Origin: Ilumatobacteraceae bacterium
GTDB taxonomy: Bacteria; Actinomycetota; Acidimicrobiia; Acidimicrobiales; Ilumatobacteraceae
Direction of reading: 5' to 3'
Length of the DNA stretch: 64,000 nt
Assembly (NCBI GenBank): GCA_030729045.1
Contig: JANQYF010000022.1
Span: 1-64,000 of the forward strand
Shown here in pieces: positions 44,830 through 54,121 of this stretch; the first letter of the stretch is position 1; each line of letters starts with the position of its first letter. Made by a program: the position numbers and the translations under genes. Under the pieces are notes generated by a model that saw nothing but the letters and a program-made list of their open reading frames with translations, did not search any database and was not told the origin of the DNA.

Positions 44830-45597
44830 ATGTGTGGAGAGGGTCCCGATGGCGTAGCGTTATCTCTTGTGCCTAGAGAAGACCAACCACACGAATGGAT
44901 CAGCTTTGAAGATCCCGACGAAATGCGTACCTGGATGCTTGATGCAACATTCTTGCGATCAAGTTATAAGTGCATTTATGGCCAGGGCTGCCAAGGCATC
45001 CTTGATGAGGCCTCACCAGAGTTGATGCACGGTTGTTGCTCTTTTGGTGCTCATTTTCTTGATGAAAAAGACTTCAAGAACGTCACAAAGTATGTAAAGC
45101 GCCTCAAGGGTCGTCATTGGAAGAACAAGGACAAAGCCAAGGATAAAGGCTGGTTCTCGACCGAGAAGGATGGCGAAAAGAAGACTCGTGTTGTAAACGG
45201 TGCGTGCATCTTTCATAATCCGCCAGGTTTTGAAGGTGGCACCGGTTGCGCATTCCACATCGCTGCTGTTGAAGCTGGCGAACGTCATATGGACTGGAAA
45301 CCAGACGTATGTTGGCAAGTGCCTATTCGTCTTGAAGAACACATCGAAGACGGCGGCTACGTCGTGTCAACTATCCGTGAATGGAAGAGACGCGACTGGG
45401 GCGAAGGCGGAGACGAGTTTCATTGGTGGTGCACTGAATCCGCTGATTCATTTGTCGGCAAAGACCCCACCTACACATTCTTCACTGATGAGCTCACAGA
45501 GATCATGGGCAAAAAGGCATACGCCATCTTGGTGAAGATGTTGTCGGCTCCTGTAGGGGTTCCGCTACCCCATCCTGCACTACGCAAGAAGGACTAA
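44830..45597 (+). CDS. Cys-rich metal/cluster-binding-like protein (DUF3109/YkgJ-reminiscent)
   Basis: YKCIYGQGCQGI...MHGCCSFGAHF...GACIFHNPPGFEGGTGCAFHIAA...DWKPDVCWQVPIR. Confidence 0.6.
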   Translation: MCGEGPDGVALSLVPREDQPHEWISFEDPDEMRTWMLDATFLRSSYKCIYGQGCQGILDEASPELMHGCCSFGAHFLDEKDFKNVTKYVKRLKGRHWKNKDKAKDKGWFSTEKDGEKKTRVVNGACIFHNPPGFEGGTGCAFHIAAVEAGERHMDWKPDVCWQVPIRLEEHIEDGGYVVSTIREWKRRDWGEGGDEFHWWCTESADSFVGKDPTYTFFTDELTEIMGKKAYAILVKMLSAPVGVPLPHPALRKKD

Positions 45598-45604
45598 TTC
45601 GATT

Positions 45605-45623
45605 GGGCTAGTTAGCCCTTTTT
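45605..45623 (+). terminator. Intrinsic terminator GGGCT-AGTT-AGCCC-TTTTT
   Basis: GC-rich stem followed by five T, just downstream of the 44830-45597 gene. Confidence 0.7.
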
Positions 45624-47435
45624 AGAAGACTTACGGCGCTCTTCGATGCTGAGGCCCCGCTTACGAATACGAATGCTCTTCGGAGTTACTTCCACAAGTT
45701 CATCGTCGCCAATCCACTCAATGGCAGTTTCCAAGGTGTGATCAACAGGTGCTGCAAGCTTTGGGCCATCATCATGGCTATGAGTACGAATGTTGGTCTT
45801 TTCTTTGGCACGCACTGCGTTCACGACCATCTCTTCGCCGCGAGCAGCTTCTCCGATGACCATTCCTTCGTAGACCTCAACACCTGGCGCTACGAATAGC
45901 TCTCCGCGCAGTTGCAAGTTATCGAGTGCGTACCCAGTAGTTGATCCGATGCGGTCTGCAATCATTGCTCCGCCCAAACGGTGAGGCAACTCGCCTACCC
46001 ATGGGGTCCAGCCTGCATGTGTCTGATGCAAAAGAGCTGTTCCGCGTGTGCTGCTCATCAAACTGGAACGGAAACCAATGAGTCCGCGTGATGGTGCCTC
46101 GAAAGACACAATGGTGCGGCCCGGATCTCCTGGACGAAGGTCTGTTACACGGCCTTTACGTGGAGCAAGGCCTTGAGTAATGGTGCCCACATGCTCGTCT
46201 GGAACGTCACATGTACCTGCTTCGAGAGGCTCATGGCGCTTGCCGTTGATTTCCTTAGTGATTACTTCTGGTCGACCTACTTGAAGTTCGAAACCTTCGC
46301 GGCGCATGTTCTCAATAAGAACTGCAAGCTGCAATTCGCCTCGACCAGCAACACTGGTGACGTCTGGTGAATCAGTGTCAGCAATCTTGATGGACACGTT
46401 TCCAAGGATCTCTTTCTGCAAACGGTCGCGCAAATGGCGACTAGTAACGAACTTTCCTTCGCGTCCTGCATAGGGAGAGGTGTTCACACCGAAGGCCATG
46501 CGGATAACTGGCTCGTCAACTTCTAGGCGTGGCAATGGAGTCGTCACCGTCAGTGCTGAGATGGTGTCTCCCACTTCAACTTCAGGAATTCCAGCGAGAA
46601 CGAAAAGGTCTCCTGCTGAAATTGATTCCACTTCAGTTCTGCCGATGCCGTCGAACACACTGAGTTGGGCAATACGGCGCTTCAACGGATTTCCGTCAGT
46701 GTCTTTACCCCACAAAGCGACTGTGTCGCCTTTTTTCATAACGCCGCTATGTACGCGACCAATAGCGAGACGTCCAAGGTATTCAGACGCATCAAGGTTG
46801 GTAACCAGTGCGGCAAGTGGCGCTGTCGGGTCGCCCGTTGGAGCTGGCACTGTTGTCAAAATTGTGTCAAGAAGGCACGACAGGTCAGCATCGGCTGCTG
46901 GCATTCCGATACCCATCATTGCGCGACCTTCACGGGCGACTGCTGAAATGACGGGGAAAGACAACTGATCATCTGAACTAGCAAGATCAAGGAACAATTG
47001 TTCCACTTCGACCAACACTTCTTCAGGGCGTGCGTCTTGGCGGTCAACCTTGTTGATGACCAAGATGACAGGCAAACCGAGACCAAGTGCTTTCGACAAA
47101 ACGTAACGGGTCTGAGGCAGTGGGCCTTCAGCAGCATCAACCAAAAGAACGATTCCGTCAACAAGAGCAAGTGCTCGTTCCACTTCTCCACCAAAGTCAG
47201 CGTGACCTGGTGTGTCCACAATGTTGATGAGGGTGCTTCCGTAATTGATTCGGGCTGCCTTAGCGAGAATGGTGATACCGCGCTCGCGCTCTTGGTCGTC
47301 AGAGTCCATGACTCGGTCGATAACTGCGGCATGAGAAGCAAAAGCACCTGTAGACCTCAAGAGAGTGTCCACAAGAGTGGTTTTACCGTGGTCGACGTGC
47401 GCCACTAGGGCAACATTGCGTAAGGAGTTTGTCAT
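45612..47435 (-). CDS. typA: Translational GTPase TypA/BipA
   Basis: LRNVALVAHVDHGKTTLVDTLLRSTGAF...ERGITILAKAARI...DTPGHADFGGEVERAL; C-terminal SSTRGTALLHQTHAGW. Confidence 0.96.
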   Translation of the reverse strand: MTNSLRNVALVAHVDHGKTTLVDTLLRSTGAFASHAAVIDRVMDSDDQERERGITILAKAARINYGSTLINIVDTPGHADFGGEVERALALVDGIVLLVDAAEGPLPQTRYVLSKALGLGLPVILVINKVDRQDARPEEVLVEVEQLFLDLASSDDQLSFPVISAVAREGRAMMGIGMPAADADLSCLLDTILTTVPAPTGDPTAPLAALVTNLDASEYLGRLAIGRVHSGVMKKGDTVALWGKDTDGNPLKRRIAQLSVFDGIGRTEVESISAGDLFVLAGIPEVEVGDTISALTVTTPLPRLEVDEPVIRMAFGVNTSPYAGREGKFVTSRHLRDRLQKEILGNVSIKIADTDSPDVTSVAGRGELQLAVLIENMRREGFELQVGRPEVITKEINGKRHEPLEAGTCDVPDEHVGTITQGLAPRKGRVTDLRPGDPGRTIVSFEAPSRGLIGFRSSLMSSTRGTALLHQTHAGWTPWVGELPHRLGGAMIADRIGSTTGYALDNLQLRGELFVAPGVEVYEGMVIGEAARGEEMVVNAVRAKEKTNIRTHSHDDGPKLAAPVDHTLETAIEWIGDDELVEVTPKSIRIRKRGLSIEERRKSSKKG

Positions 47436-47468
47436 GGGGGTATTTCGTTTTCTGTCCGGCTATCCGGA

Positions 47469-47663
47469 TTAATCGATGTCGTCTTCGGATTCGTCTTCGT
47501 CTTCGTCGAAGCGCACCCCGTAGCGCTCGGCAATGGCTGCATACTCGTCATCATCGGTAGAACTCACTCGTGGTGAGTCACCAAGACCTAGGTCTGCAGC
47601 ACTGGGGCCTGCTTGCTTCAATTTCCGCGCTTCTTCAAACCGGCGATGTCGACCTTTTTTCAT
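47469..47663 (-). CDS. Small hypothetical protein with acidic C-terminus
   Basis: MKKGRHRRFEEARKLKQAGPSAADLGLGD...RFDEDEDESEDDID; GGAG-like site upstream. Confidence 0.6.
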   Translation of the reverse strand: MKKGRHRRFEEARKLKQAGPSAADLGLGDSPRVSSTDDDEYAAIAERYGVRFDEDEDESEDDID

Positions 47664-47754
47664 GGTCGGTCTCCGAACATTTCATTGGCATAAATGCCTA
47701 CTGGACAACCGAAACGAGTGTACAGGTCGGTGAGACAAAAAGATGACTATTGCC

Positions 47755-48939
47755 TCAGGATGGGTCAATATCAACCAGTTTGAGGCCAGATCCTGATGTT
47801 CCAGTAAACGTCAGAGCCTTTCGGCCAGCCACAAGGTCTTCAATATCTGCGCCGACAATGTCCTTTCGCCACCCGTGGCGAAGGCGCGCTTCTGGTGATC
47901 CGCTGAGAAGGTCAACAATGTCTTTTCTCGTGGCGAGGAGGCCTGCGTCCAAATCGCTTTGCTTTGCCAGTTCAGTTATCCATGCTGAAACCAGAGTCAC
48001 CGCAGGTCTCATGGATTTCTCAAGATCATCTCCATCGCTAGTTGGCAAATTGAGTTCCCCATCGACGGAGTCAGCGACACCAAATTGAATCGCATCAAGC
48101 AAAGCCTTACCGTGAACGCCGTTGGCATGCCGATTATCGACTCCCCTGCTTTGTACGAGATCTTCTGCTGTACGAGGAGCACGTTGAGCTACTCCAAGAA
48201 CCGCTATGTCAGACAAAACATGACGAGGCGGAAGGTCAAGATCCATTGCGCGTTCTTCGCGCCACTTCGCTACAGCTCGTGCGACAAAGCGCGACTTTCC
48301 TCGCAACGTGCGAACATCTTTCACGCGAAGCCATGCCTCGTCAGGTGGGTTAGGTCCAGTCGGTCGTGTGCGCAGTTCCTCACACGCTTCAGCAGCCCAC
48401 TCCATACGTCCACGCTTTTCAAGATCTGAAAAGATGATGGATGAGAGTTCCGCCAGATAGGCAACATCAGACGCTGCATACCGCAATTGATCTGATGTGA
48501 GTGGCCTACGCAACCAGTCCGTTAGGCGATCGCCCTTCGGCACAACAACTTTCAAGAGTGATTGCAAGAGAGACGCGAGTGACGGCTGTGTGTACCCGAG
48601 AAAACTTGCACACAATTGTGTGTCCAAAATGCGTGACGGTACGAAGCCGACACTTTGAGTTAACACGTCAAGATCTTGTTGGGCAGCATGGAGCACGCAT
48701 AGCGACGGACCATCCATCAAAGGACGCATCAACGTCGCATCACACGAGACGGGGTCAATGACGCCAAGGCGATCACCGGTTGCAATTTGAATCAGTGCCA
48801 ACTGGGGAAAGTATGTCTTTTCCCTGTGAAACTCGGTATCCAGGTAATACACAACCTGCTGAGATGCATACGACACAAACTCCATTAAGGCTGAGTTGGT
48901 GTCAATCCACTCAAATGAGATGTCAGGCCGCTGTGTCAC
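47755..48939 (-). CDS. rnd: Ribonuclease D family 3'-5' exonuclease with HRDC domain
   Basis: VVYYLDTEFHREKTYFPQLALIQIATGD...LTSDQLRYAASDVAYLAEL...HRDC-like middle region. Confidence 0.92.
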   Translation of the reverse strand: MTQRPDISFEWIDTNSALMEFVSYASQQVVYYLDTEFHREKTYFPQLALIQIATGDRLGVIDPVSCDATLMRPLMDGPSLCVLHAAQQDLDVLTQSVGFVPSRILDTQLCASFLGYTQPSLASLLQSLLKVVVPKGDRLTDWLRRPLTSDQLRYAASDVAYLAELSSIIFSDLEKRGRMEWAAEACEELRTRPTGPNPPDEAWLRVKDVRTLRGKSRFVARAVAKWREERAMDLDLPPRHVLSDIAVLGVAQRAPRTAEDLVQSRGVDNRHANGVHGKALLDAIQFGVADSVDGELNLPTSDGDDLEKSMRPAVTLVSAWITELAKQSDLDAGLLATRKDIVDLLSGSPEARLRHGWRKDIVGADIEDLVAGRKALTFTGTSGSGLKLVDIDPS

Positions 48940-49252
48940 CTGTGGTCACCTCGTGCCCTTCAACAATCCACATGCCAGTTCCGCCAGCAACATTGATGAA
49001 CGTTGTGCCCTCGAGTGCTGGAATGGTTGACAAGTGGCCACACGCCCGGAGGCTCCGCCCACCTGCCTGGCAGATGACGTACACGACCGGCCCGAGTGCA
49101 CATTCGTTTTCGCGTCCTACCAACTCTGAGAGAGCAATATTGATAGCTCCTGGAACATGACCTTCGACGTATTCATCAACCTCGCGAACGTCGATCACCG
49201 TGCGCTCAGACATTGCAGCTAGTTCAGATATTGAGATTTCAGTAATTGACAT
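48923..49252 (-). CDS. Rhodanese-like domain protein
   Basis: TVIDVREVDEYVEGHVPGAINIAL...VVYVICQAGGRSLRACGHL (active-site Cys present). Confidence 0.92.
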   Translation of the reverse strand: MSITEISISELAAMSERTVIDVREVDEYVEGHVPGAINIALSELVGRENECALGPVVYVICQAGGRSLRACGHLSTIPALEGTTFINVAGGTGMWIVEGHEVTTGDTAA

Positions 49253-49254
49253 GT

Positions 49255-49830
49255 CTAGATAGTAGTTGGCTCATCTGAAGGGTTCAGATCTGCAAACGAA
49301 TTAATGTTTCGCACCGCATTGGCCGGAACAGGCACTTCTGCTACGTCAAGCAATACTGCAGCCCGATGTACAGCTCGTTCGTTTCTCTTCCATACAGATT
49401 GCAACGTTGATGAACATTCCTCTTTCGACCAGGCCGCACACAACCAGTTCAAACGATCAGTGCGACCTACAGTTGCTTGGGCGTCGTTAAGACCTTTGAC
49501 CAAACTTGAGATGACTGCACTTGTAATAAACGGCATGTCACATGACAGCACTACGACGGAATCGTGATCCGCATGCTTCAGTGCTGTGATAACACCACCA
49601 AGCGGACCTTCACCTGGGAAGCCGTCTTTCTTCCATGTACCGGTAATTGTCTTTGCTCGAGCAGCCGTACCACCAATGATCAGTACCTGAGAAGCCCCGG
49701 CCTCTTGAGCCGCAAGCGACACTCGGTTGGCCATTGAAATTCCATCGATCTCATAGGTTGCCTTGTCGACGCCCATACGAGAGCTATCGCCGCCAATGAG
49801 TATCGCGACCGTGAATTGCTCGACAGGCAT
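49255..49830 (-). CDS. Molybdenum cofactor guanylyltransferase-like (MobA) nucleotidyltransferase
   Basis: FTVAILIGGDSSRMGVDKATYE...GEGPLGGVITALKHADHDSVVVLSCDMPFIT; start 49830 preceded by TAGCGT at 7 nt. Confidence 0.88.
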   Translation of the reverse strand: MPVEQFTVAILIGGDSSRMGVDKATYEIDGISMANRVSLAAQEAGASQVLIIGGTAARAKTITGTWKKDGFPGEGPLGGVITALKHADHDSVVVLSCDMPFITSAVISSLVKGLNDAQATVGRTDRLNWLCAAWSKEECSSTLQSVWKRNERAVHRAAVLLDVAEVPVPANAVRNINSFADLNPSDEPTTI

Positions 49831-49871
49831 AATGACAACGCTACGGGCTGTTCGCCATCTATGGTGATGGA

Positions 49872-50171
49872 ATGAACTCCTTATGGGCATCAACCGACAT
49901 CGAAACCCTCAAAAACCTCGCTTTGGGGCTCTCGGGCGCCTCAATCGTTGTTGGCCTAATCCTGATGAAAGTGGTCTCCTCCATCATTGGAAAGATCATT
50001 TCACTAGTGATCTTTGTAGCCATTGCCCTGGCTGGATACTCACAGCGAGCTCAAGTTATTGACTGTGCGAACTCGGTGAAGGCTCAAGCAACTGCGACTG
50101 CTTCAGTTAACACAACGTGCACCTTTTTTGGGCAAGAAGTAAAAGTAAAAATTCCTCAGCCCTCGCAATGA
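49872..50171 (+). CDS. Small membrane protein
   Basis: 99 aa with two TM segments; ATG preceded by TATGGT at 6 nt. Confidence 0.7.
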   Translation: MNSLWASTDIETLKNLALGLSGASIVVGLILMKVVSSIIGKIISLVIFVAIALAGYSQRAQVIDCANSVKAQATATASVNTTCTFFGQEVKVKIPQPSQ

Positions 50172-50926
50172 GGAAGCACTAGTTCGTTAACAAATTGCAA
50201 CGGGTGTGTCATTGGTGCACTGTGAGCAGCGTCGCAAAGTTCGACTAAGTGCCCATTTGTCAGGTTATGCGAAAGCCACTTAGCTCCCTCTGCGTGATGT
50301 TTCATTCCGAGAGAACCGAAGCCACACAGAACTGGGCATGTGATTTCTTCTACAGCCCACGGTGCCTTGCTACGCAGTGCAGTGAGTTCGCCAACCAACG
50401 CAACGCCTTCGCGTCTGCGTTCCTCTCTCGTTCTATCGGGCAATGCCTCCCATCGTTTGCGACCAATGAGGCGAATCATGAAGTTCTGGGCTGCGTCAGC
50501 TTCTGACGAAGCCACAGCCATCGCGCCTGCTGTGGTTCCAGGCCACCACTCCATCCACGACAGAGGAGTCTCGTATGTGCTTACTCCGACGACTTGAGCG
50601 CCAAGACGCCCAGCAGCTGCCAACGCAATGTTTCCTCCGAAAGAGTGACCAATCAGGACAACTTTCCTTGTCTCAATCAGTCCGACTAGATCGTCAACTT
50701 GGTCATTAACGGTGAATGGACCTGCATGCGGCCACGATCGTGCGTAGCCTCGCCTGTCGTAACGCAACACGCGATGTTGACCCTGTATGTGGCGAGCAAG
50801 TAGTGCCATTCCGCCACTTCGGTCAAGGGATCCGTGGATAAGGACGATTAACGGTTCGGAGTCTGGACCGGACTCAGCGGAAAATATTGGAGACTCGTCC
50901 AGTCGATGATGCTGCTCACGAGCCAC
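50156..50926 (-). CDS. Alpha/beta hydrolase
   Basis: LIVLIHGSLDRSGGM...VVLIGHSFGGNIALAAAG. Confidence 0.88.
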   Translation of the reverse strand: MAREQHHRLDESPIFSAESGPDSEPLIVLIHGSLDRSGGMALLARHIQGQHRVLRYDRRGYARSWPHAGPFTVNDQVDDLVGLIETRKVVLIGHSFGGNIALAAAGRLGAQVVGVSTYETPLSWMEWWPGTTAGAMAVASSEADAAQNFMIRLIGRKRWEALPDRTREERRREGVALVGELTALRSKAPWAVEEITCPVLCGFGSLGMKHHAEGAKWLSHNLTNGHLVELCDAAHSAPMTHPLQFVNELVLPHCEG

Positions 50927-50946
50927 TTCCCTATCCTTTCATAGTT

Positions 50947-51561
50947 GTGGAACTAATTCTTGTGCGTCATGGCCTCCCAGTGAGGAAAGAAAATACCGAT
51001 GGACCAGCTGACCCTGAGCTATCAATCGACGGACATGCGCAGGCAGCTCTATTCGCTACGTACATGATGTCCGAAAATGTCGATGCGATTTACTCGAGTC
51101 CGCTACGTCGCGCTGTGCAGACTGCAGAACCATTGTCATCTGCAATTGGCATTGACCCAATCTTGGTTCCGGGTATTGCAGAGTGGGATCAGCATTCAAA
51201 TGAATACATCCCTGTGGAGGAATTGAAGGCAGCAAACGACCCTCGTTGGTTGGAAATGGCTAAAGGTGGTTTCAGTTCAGACGAGATTCCCGAAGATTTC
51301 CACAACCGCGTTCTTGAAGCACTCGAGGACATCATCGCCAAACATCGTGGTGACACTGTCGTAGTGACTTGCCATGGTGGAGTAATCAATGACTATCTCT
51401 CTCACATTCTTGGTATTTCAAGTTCGCAGTTCTTCTATCCGAACTACACATCAATACATCGCATAGCTGCTTCGTCTTCCGGACATCGAAGCATTCTTTC
51501 AATAAATGAGACATCGCATCTGCGCGGTTCAGGGTTACCAACGGGCCTATTCCATGCCTGA
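50947..51561 (+). CDS. Histidine phosphatase family protein; exact start uncertain
   Basis: LILVRHGLP...IYSSPLRRAVQTAEPL...VVTCHGGVINDYL. Confidence 0.9.
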   Translation: MELILVRHGLPVRKENTDGPADPELSIDGHAQAALFATYMMSENVDAIYSSPLRRAVQTAEPLSSAIGIDPILVPGIAEWDQHSNEYIPVEELKAANDPRWLEMAKGGFSSDEIPEDFHNRVLEALEDIIAKHRGDTVVVTCHGGVINDYLSHILGISSSQFFYPNYTSIHRIAASSSGHRSILSINETSHLRGSGLPTGLFHA

Positions 51562-52789
51562 GACAACCATCGGCTCGCTCCTTCAATGGCTCGATAAGTG
51601 TCCAACACCGTTCCATGTTGTTGAGACAGCGGCGTCGAACCTTGAAGCGGCAGGGTTCACACGAACAACTCAATTGGGTAATGAGATACCTAGCCTTGGT
51701 TATCTAGCCGTTGACGGCTGCATTGTTGCCTGGAGGCTTGGCGCTCCAACGGGAGCACTACGAATCATTGGCGCGCACACCGACTCCCCGAACTTGCGGG
51801 TCTTGCCCCATGCAGATATTCACCAACTTGGTTGGTCGCAATTGGCAATAGAGATTTATGGCGGAGTACTTCTGAATTCTTGGCTCGACAGAGATCTCGG
51901 TATTGCGGGACGCGTCATTGATTCAAACGGTGTGACTCATTTGTTTTCGGCTCCGCAGGCTCTTGCTCGCATTCCGCAATTGGCGATTCACCTTGATAGG
52001 GAGATTGGAGACAAAGGTCTTCATCTCGACCGTCACCAACACATGACACCAGTATGGGGCTCAACAAAGCAGTCATTCACAGATTGGATACAACGAACTT
52101 CGGGCGTCGCAGACGTATCAGCTTTCGATGCTCATCTATTTGATATTTCCAGTGCCTCACTCTTAGGTGCAGATGAATCGCTCTTGGCGAGTGGCCGTTT
52201 AGACAACCAAGCATCCTGTTGGAGCGCAATTGAAGCGCTACGTAATGCTCCAGAATCCCAGCACACTTCGATACTCGTTCTCAATGACCATGAAGAAGTG
52301 GGCAGTAACAGCTCCACCGGGGCTGCGGGCCCGATGCTTGCAAACGTTGTTTCCCGCATCGCGACGCAACATGGTCTTAGTGAAGGCCAACAGTTTGATC
52401 GTCTTGCTTCTTCTTGGTGTCTCTCAGCCGACAACGCCCATGCCATTCATCCGAACTATGCAGAACGCCATGAACCACGACACGCACCGCTAATTAACCA
52501 TGGTCCTGCCGTCAAGGTGAATGGAAACCAAAGATATGCAACGTCTGCTCGCGGACTGGCACATATTCGTTCAATCGCAGAATCGAGTGGTGTTCCGATA
52601 CAAACTTTTGCATCACGAAACAACGTTCCATGCGGTTCAACTATTGGACCAATCACGGCTACACAATTGGGCATTGAAGCAATTGATATCGGTATTCCGC
52701 AATTGTCGATGCATTCGGCAAGAGAAATGTGTGGCGCCAGTGATCCGGTTTACATGGTTTCGTTAATGAGCGAATTCTTACAGCGCTAA
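51554..52789 (+). CDS. M18 family aminopeptidase
   Basis: LLQWLDKCPTPFHVVETAASNLEAAGFT...IIGAHTDSPNLRVLP...LNDHEEVGSNSSTGAAGP...SADNAHAIHPNY. Confidence 0.94.
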   Translation: MPETTIGSLLQWLDKCPTPFHVVETAASNLEAAGFTRTTQLGNEIPSLGYLAVDGCIVAWRLGAPTGALRIIGAHTDSPNLRVLPHADIHQLGWSQLAIEIYGGVLLNSWLDRDLGIAGRVIDSNGVTHLFSAPQALARIPQLAIHLDREIGDKGLHLDRHQHMTPVWGSTKQSFTDWIQRTSGVADVSAFDAHLFDISSASLLGADESLLASGRLDNQASCWSAIEALRNAPESQHTSILVLNDHEEVGSNSSTGAAGPMLANVVSRIATQHGLSEGQQFDRLASSWCLSADNAHAIHPNYAERHEPRHAPLINHGPAVKVNGNQRYATSARGLAHIRSIAESSGVPIQTFASRNNVPCGSTIGPITATQLGIEAIDIGIPQLSMHSAREMCGASDPVYMVSLMSEFLQR

Positions 52790-52792
52790 TTG

Positions 52793-53480
52793 TCAGTAAA
52801 TGTTTGGACTACCAGCTAAGCGCTGTGCCTCATCGAACAATCGTTGCAATTCGCTAGACAAGTTAGAGCTCAGATCTTTCAAAGCAGATCGCGGCAAGCG
52901 CTCTGTTCCGTTCATAACTGTCTGAATCGGTTTACCGATGACTACGACGCATTTCCGCGGGTAAATCATCTTCGAACCTTTTGGCATGACGCGCTCGGAA
53001 CCGCCGATTCCTACCGGAATAATTGGTACACCGGCTTTAACTGCAACATAGGTTGCGCCATCAAACAGTGGGTGAACAACGGGTCCACTCTGACGTGTTC
53101 CTTCTGGGAAAAGCACTAATGGTTCTCCCGCTTCTAGAACCGTAACGCATCGACGCAATGCTTCACGGTCTGCCGTGCCTCTACTAACGGGAAACGCCCC
53201 AAGAGCCGACACGATCCACCCGATTGGGCCGAATTTCCAAATCGTGTCCTTGCCCATGAATCGCATTCGACGACAAGTCACCGCTGCTGCCAGAGGCGTA
53301 TCAATGTTTGATCTGTGAATGGGTGCCAAAAGGAAAGCTCCGGACTTCGGAATGTTCTCTTTGCCAATGATTGTTGTGCGGGTGTACGACACACATACGA
53401 ACACAACTAGACCGCGCAGAAGTCTGTAGAAGAATCGACTGAGAAAACTTTGACCCGCCATGAATGTGTCAACTTCAGCC
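52793..53480 (-). CDS. 1-acyl-sn-glycerol-3-phosphate acyltransferase (PlsC family); start approximate
   Basis: LLAPIHRSNIDTPLAA (HxxxxD variant HRSNID)...LVLFPEGTRQSG. Confidence 0.9.
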
Positions 53481-54119
53481 ATGATCAACTCTTTCGAAAT
53501 GAGAAACAATCTCTGCAACGACTTCTTCAATGGTTCTGTTGCTGGAATCAACGATCACCGAGTCCTCAGACGGCCGCAATGGCGAGTCAAGCCTGGTGGA
53601 GTCAAGGTGGTCTCGTTCAGCAATGCTTGCCGCCACTGCCGTAATGTCCCCACCTGTTTGCCCAACGCGACGTTCGGCGCGTACTTCAGGTGAGGCAGTA
53701 AGAAACACTTTCAGAATCGCATCGGGAAAAACGACAGTTCCGATGTCGCGACCCTCCACGACTCCGCCCTTCTGGGCTTCAATCCACTTCCGTTGTTGTT
53801 CTCTCATGGCATCACGAACAGGAGTATGAGCAGCAATGATGCTGACAATTGCATTGATCTGGCCAGTACGAATTTCCGTAGACACGTCAACGCCATTCAA
53901 CTTGGCTGCGTCACGTTCAATGACAACCTTGACATCACGTGCAATCTTGCCGACGGCGTCCGCGTCATTGGGATCAGTTGCCGTATTTTGCACTTCTAAG
54001 GCCACACAGCGGTACATGGCTCCTGTATCGAGGTAACGAAGTCCAGTTGCTGTAGAAACCTGTCGGGCAACAGTCGATTTTCCTGCCCCAGCAGGACCAT
54101 CGATCGCAATGACGCGCAT
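53475..54119 (-). CDS. cmk: Cytidylate kinase
   Basis: VIAIDGPAGAGKSTVARQVSTATGLRYLDTGAMYR...VEGRDIGTVVFPDA. Confidence 0.95.
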   Translation of the reverse strand: MRVIAIDGPAGAGKSTVARQVSTATGLRYLDTGAMYRCVALEVQNTATDPNDADAVGKIARDVKVVIERDAAKLNGVDVSTEIRTGQINAIVSIIAAHTPVRDAMREQQRKWIEAQKGGVVEGRDIGTVVFPDAILKVFLTASPEVRAERRVGQTGGDITAVAASIAERDHLDSTRLDSPLRPSEDSVIVDSSNRTIEEVVAEIVSHFERVDHG

Positions 54120-54121
54120 GA

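Noticed and set aside
47455-47468. Short hairpin TCCGG-CTAT-CCGGA upstream of typA
   Set aside because: Only 5 bp and no clear T-run; below reporting threshold.
47755-49160. Plus-strand ORFs opposite rnd/rhodanese (e.g. 47750..48088, 48780..49160)
   Set aside because: Antisense shadows of well-supported genes.
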